Origin: Qipengyuania aquimaris
GTDB taxonomy: Bacteria > Pseudomonadota > Alphaproteobacteria > Sphingomonadales > Sphingomonadaceae
NCBI RefSeq assembly: GCF_009827445.1
Contig: NZ_WTYI01000001.1
Coordinates: 496,001-560,000, forward strand
Direction: 5' to 3'
DNA length: 64,000 nucleotides
Positions 60,925 through 64,000 of this stretch are shown in pieces. The notes under the pieces are model-generated. The model saw only the letters and a list, made by a program, of their open reading frames with translations, did not search any database and had not been told where the DNA came from. The stretch's first letter is position 1. Every line of letters starts with the position of its first letter. A program made the position numbers and the translations under genes.

Positions 60925-61707
60925 TCAGACCTGGAATTGCTCCGCCACGATGCGTTCGTCGAGGGTGTGCCCGGGATCGAACAGCAGCGTCAGGGTCTTG
61001 TCGCGCGCGATCTCCAGCCGGACTTCGGCGACGTCGCGCAGCTCGCGCTGGTCGGCCACCGCAGCCACAGGGCGCTTCTCCGATTCAAGCACGCGGAAGG
61101 TGATGCAGCTGCGATCAGGCAGGATCGCGCCCTTCCAGCGGCGCGGGCGGAACGCGGAAATCGGGGTGAGGGCGAGCAACTGGGAATCGAGCGGCAGGAT
61201 CGGCCCGTCGGCAGACAGGTTATAGGCGGTGGAGCCGGCGGGTGTCGACAGCAGCACGCCGTCGCACACCAGTTCCTTGATCCGGACCTTGTCGTCCACC
61301 AGCACTTCGATCTTCGCGGTCTGGCGGGTTTCACGCAGCAAGGACACTTCGTTGATGGCGCAGAACCGCTCTGTCCGCCCGTCCTGCGTTTCCGCCTCCA
61401 TCGCCAGCGGGCTGATATTCAGCTCCTTGGCGCGCGCAAGGCGGCTCAGCAGCTTATCGGGCTGGCGGTTGCGGTTCATCAGGAAGCCGACGGTGCCCAG
61501 GTTCACGCCATAAGCGGGAATGATCCGCCCGGAATCGAGCATGGAATGCAGGCTCTGGAGCATGAAACCGTCGCCGCCAAGGACGACAACCGCATCCGCC
61601 TCTTCGATAGGAACCCAGTCGGCAAGCGGGCGATAGACTTCCGCCGCAGCTTCCTGCGCGCGGTCCGAATCCGATACCAAGAGTGCCAGTCGGTTATAGT
61701 CGGCCAT
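60925..61707 (-). CDS. nadK: NAD kinase
   Basis: 260 residues. VVLGGDGFMLQSLHSMLDSG contains the GGDG nucleotide motif, NRNRQPDKLLSRLARAKEL follows, and CAINEVSLLRETRQTAKIEV has the NE motif; TPAGSTAYNLSADGPILPL is the substrate site. It phosphorylates NAD to NADP. GGGACAGGCA precedes the ATG. It is divergent from the EAL gene. Confidence 0.95.
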   Translation of the reverse strand: MADYNRLALLVSDSDRAQEAAAEVYRPLADWVPIEEADAVVVLGGDGFMLQSLHSMLDSGRIIPAYGVNLGTVGFLMNRNRQPDKLLSRLARAKELNISPLAMEAETQDGRTERFCAINEVSLLRETRQTAKIEVLVDDKVRIKELVCDGVLLSTPAGSTAYNLSADGPILPLDSQLLALTPISAFRPRRWKGAILPDRSCITFRVLESEKRPVAAVADQRELRDVAEVRLEIARDKTLTLLFDPGHTLDERIVAEQFQV

Positions 61708-61833
61708 TGCCTGTCCCGTTTTCGACCATCTTCGGACGGCCCTTGAAGCGAACCCCTATGGGCGAGCGTCCCATTTGGCAACAAATGCGGAAATTCTGGC
61801 AATATTTGCCGCGCGAGTGGATAAGCAGGTCCC

Positions 61834-63153
61834 ATGGGTCGCGCAGATGAAACGATTATGGACGAAACGAAGGACATCCTGACGGGCCTTGCCGACCCGG
61901 CGCAACTGCGCCGGACGGTCGCGCGCTGGCAGTCGGAATGGCCGGAACCGGGCGGGACCTGCCCCATCCACGCGATGCTGATCACGATCGGCCGGATCGA
62001 CACCGTGAACGTAGCGTTCGGCGAAAGCGCGGGCGACGTGGCCCTTGTCGAAGTCGCCCAGCGAATCCGCCATTTCGCTTCCGATGAACTGGAAAGCGGC
62101 GTCTGGCTCGCCGCGCGGCTTAACGGCGGCAATTTCATGCTGCTTGCGCGCGAAGAATGCAGCCGCGAACGCTGGCAATGGCTGGCGGAAGCTCTCTGTG
62201 ATGCCATTGCCGGTCCCATCGCAAGTCCCGGCGGTGGCGCAAACTTGCGACTGTGGCCGCGCGCCGCCTTGATGCGGGCAAGCGAGCATGACGATGCAGA
62301 CACGATGCTGGATCGCTTGTCCGAACTGGCTGAACGTAACCGCCAGTCGGCCGGATCGCGCATTGCCTGGTCGAGCGGGGTCGTGGCGCAGGGCAAGCGG
62401 TCGAGCCACGAGTTAGAGGCCGACTTGCTCGCCGCGATCGACCGTGATGAAATCGAAATCCTTTTCCAGCCGCAATTTTCCCTCGACGATGACAGCGTTA
62501 TCGGGGCCGAGGCGTTGGCAAGATGGCATCACCCTGTAATCGGCAAAGTCGGGGCAGGCGCCCTGTTCCAGATCGCGGAACGGGCCGATCATACGGCCCA
62601 GCTTTCGCGGCACATCGCAGAGCGCGCGCTGCAGGGTGCGCGCAGTTGGCCGGAGGGCCTGCGCCTGTCGCTGAATATCACTCCTGCAGACTTGGCGGTC
62701 GAGAACTTCGCTCTCGACTTTGCGCGCTTGTCCGATTCTGTGGGCTTTCCGATGGAACGGGTGACCCTTGAGATCGTCGAACAGGTCTTGCTCGCGGACC
62801 TGGACCGGGTGAAGAGTGTGCTTGACCAGCTCAAGCTGCTCGATTGCCGGATTGCGCTCGACGATTTCGGCGCAGGTTTTTGCAACTTCCGCTACCTCAA
62901 GGTTCTGTCGCTCGATTGCATCAAGCTTGACCGGTCGATGGTGGATGGTGTGATCGAGGATGAGCGTGACCAGGCGGTTTTTCGTGCCATCATGGGCATG
63001 GCGAGCGCGCTGGACCTGAGTGTCATAGTCGAAGGCGTTGAAACCCAGGAGCAGCGGGATTTCTGCGCACGCGAAGGCTGCGAATACTATCAGGGTTTCC
63101 TGCGCGCAGAACCGATGACCGCCGCGGAATTCGACAATCTTGTGAGCAGCTAG
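61834..63153 (+). CDS. EAL-domain phosphodiesterase with degenerate GGDEF domain
   Basis: 439 residues. The first half is GGDEF-like, but its signature is degraded (LNGGNFMLLAREE in place of GG(D/E)EF). The second half is a full EAL domain: GAEALARWHHP, ITPADLAVENFA, VTLEIVEQVLL, ALDDFGAGFCNFRYLK, DCIKLDRSMVDGV and EGVETQEQRDF. Metal and catalytic residues look intact, so it should hydrolyse cyclic di-GMP; the GGNF domain may be allosteric. No membrane segment or signal peptide is visible, so cytoplasmic. Confidence 0.9.
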   Translation: MGRADETIMDETKDILTGLADPAQLRRTVARWQSEWPEPGGTCPIHAMLITIGRIDTVNVAFGESAGDVALVEVAQRIRHFASDELESGVWLAARLNGGNFMLLAREECSRERWQWLAEALCDAIAGPIASPGGGANLRLWPRAALMRASEHDDADTMLDRLSELAERNRQSAGSRIAWSSGVVAQGKRSSHELEADLLAAIDRDEIEILFQPQFSLDDDSVIGAEALARWHHPVIGKVGAGALFQIAERADHTAQLSRHIAERALQGARSWPEGLRLSLNITPADLAVENFALDFARLSDSVGFPMERVTLEIVEQVLLADLDRVKSVLDQLKLLDCRIALDDFGAGFCNFRYLKVLSLDCIKLDRSMVDGVIEDERDQAVFRAIMGMASALDLSVIVEGVETQEQRDFCAREGCEYYQGFLRAEPMTAAEFDNLVSS

Positions 63154-64000
63154 GCCTTCTCGCGCTTGCGAGCTTTGCGCGCGATCCCGGACAACCCCTT
63201 CGTCAGCTGGAACAGGCCGTTCAGCCTGCTCTCCGGCGAATTCCACGCCCTGCTGATGACCAGCTTCATATCGGGGCGCAGCTTAGCGGTGCCTTGGAGC
63301 CGATCGACATAGGCGATGAGGCCCGGACCGTCGGGGAAATTGTCCTGGTGGAACGTCACCAAAGTGCCAGCCGCGCCGACGTCGATCTTTGCGATGTTCG
63401 CCTCTATCGCCTGCAGCTTGATCCTGATCAGCCTGACGAGGTTTTCCGTGGCCGAGGGCAGCGGGCCGAAACGGTCGATCATCTCTGCCGCCAGCGCTTC
63501 GATCTCGGCAGCATTTTCTGCATCATTCAGGCGGCGATACAGTGCCATGCGGACGGCCAGGTCCGGCACGTAGTCTTCCGGGATCATGATCGGGGCATCG
63601 ACCGTGATCTGCGGGCTGACAGTCTCGGGCTTGGCTTCGAGGCCCATCTCGCCGGCCTTGGCCGCCAGGATCGCGTCTTCCAGCATCGACTGGTAGAGTT
63701 CGAAGCCGACTTCGCGGATGTGGCCGGACTGCTCGTCGCCCAGCAGGTTACCCGCGCCGCGTATGTCGAGGTCGTGGCTGGCGAGCTGGAAGCCCGCACC
63801 GAGGCTGTCGAGATCGCCGAGAACCTTGAGGCGCTTTTCCGCGACCTCGGAAAGCTGCGTGTCCTTTTCGTACGTCAGATATGCGTAGGCGCGAAGCTTT
63901 GCGCGACCCACACGGCCACGCAGCTGATATAGCTGGGCCAGGCCGAAGATATCGGCGCGGTGGATTATGATCGTGTTCGCACTCGGCAGGTCGAGACCGC
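63150..64000 (-). CDS. mfd: Transcription-repair coupling factor Mfd, C-terminal part (gene runs off the window)
   Basis: At least 283 codons of the C-terminus are visible; the gene continues beyond base 64000. From the edge inwards: GLDLPSANTIIIHRADIFG, AQLYQLRGRVGRAKLRAYAY (helicase motif VI), then LDIRGAGNLLGDEQSGHIRE and the TRCF C-terminal domain (VTVDAPIMIPEDYVPD-like). Mfd removes stalled RNA polymerase and recruits UvrA. Its TAG stop overlaps the EAL gene's TAG (CTAG) in convergent orientation. Confidence 0.95.
   Translation of the reverse strand, partial: GLDLPSANTIIIHRADIFGLAQLYQLRGRVGRAKLRAYAYLTYEKDTQLSEVAEKRLKVLGDLDSLGAGFQLASHDLDIRGAGNLLGDEQSGHIREVGFELYQSMLEDAILAAKAGEMGLEAKPETVSPQITVDAPIMIPEDYVPDLAVRMALYRRLNDAENAAEIEALAAEMIDRFGPLPSATENLVRLIRIKLQAIEANIAKIDVGAAGTLVTFHQDNFPDGPGLIAYVDRLQGTAKLRPDMKLVISRAWNSPESRLNGLFQLTKGLSGIARKARKREKA

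Noticed and set aside
1..64000. Search for prophage, insertion sequence, toxin-antitoxin or defence system genes
   Set aside because: No transposase, integrase, restriction enzyme, Cas or toxin-antitoxin-like gene is recognisable; gene order looks like stable core chromosome.

Overview
The window is a dense, high-GC chromosomal segment of an alphaproteobacterium, most likely order Sphingomonadales, family Erythrobacteraceae. That placement is inference from gene content: a C4-type 5-aminolevulinate synthase, a carboxyspermidine-type polyamine route, TspO/CrtK, many stop/start overlaps between genes, and sphingomonad-like proteins throughout. There is no rRNA, CRISPR array, insertion sequence, integrase or phage module. 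About 62 protein genes and one tRNA-Asn are present. No gene-free stretch exceeds 300 bases; the longest is about 230 bases at 48843-49072. Two genes are cut by the window edges: a GH15 glucosidase on the left and mfd on the right.

Layout. 1-2700: GH15 enzyme and otsA (trehalose). 2700-7060: CheY-like regulator, tyrosine phosphatase, trxB, two tandem MAPEG proteins, threonine dehydratase-like enzyme. 7100-17520: a polyamine region with carboxy(nor)spermidine dehydrogenase, its decarboxylase nspC and an ornithine/lysine-type decarboxylase, interspersed with an S41-like protein, lipoproteins, a beta-propeller protein and a divergent lemA/DUF3137 pair. 17530-23120: a run of minus-strand genes including nitroreductase, a Thr-Pro-linker lipoprotein, hemA, murI and an unusual HTH-membrane-EF-hand protein. 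23250-28440: plsY, dprA, a membrane protein, topA and a tiny HTH-like protein. 28450-32180 (minus): MgtC/DUF4010 protein, then era, rnc, lepB. 32240-42520 (plus): pgi, Ca/Na exchanger, DEAD-box helicase, gor, lipoprotein, tspO, ubiK, recO, leuB, GT2-GtrA.

42520-48840: a PMT-type glycosyltransferase, a small membrane protein divergent from a TetR-type regulator with a striking shared operator, metZ with a DsbA-like partner, and three minus-strand Tad pilus/secretion genes (TadE, TadE, TadG). 48840-56060: apaG, ppk-ppx, an inositol-monophosphatase-family protein with argJ, and a secreted double TonB-C-like protein. 56160-64000: a small secreted protein directly upstream of secA, a GNAT enzyme, a TauE/SafE permease, tRNA-Asn, nadK, an EAL protein with a degenerate GGDEF domain, and the C-terminal part of mfd.

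Most genes are housekeeping. The best leads for something undescribed are the membrane-anchored HTH/EF-hand protein (22360-23118), the small secreted protein and hairpin upstream of secA (56169-56548), the dual palindromic operator at 44245-44290, a CtrA-like site in front of the Tad genes, and the structured region before the ornithine decarboxylase. All regulatory calls come from reading the sequence by eye and are not computed.
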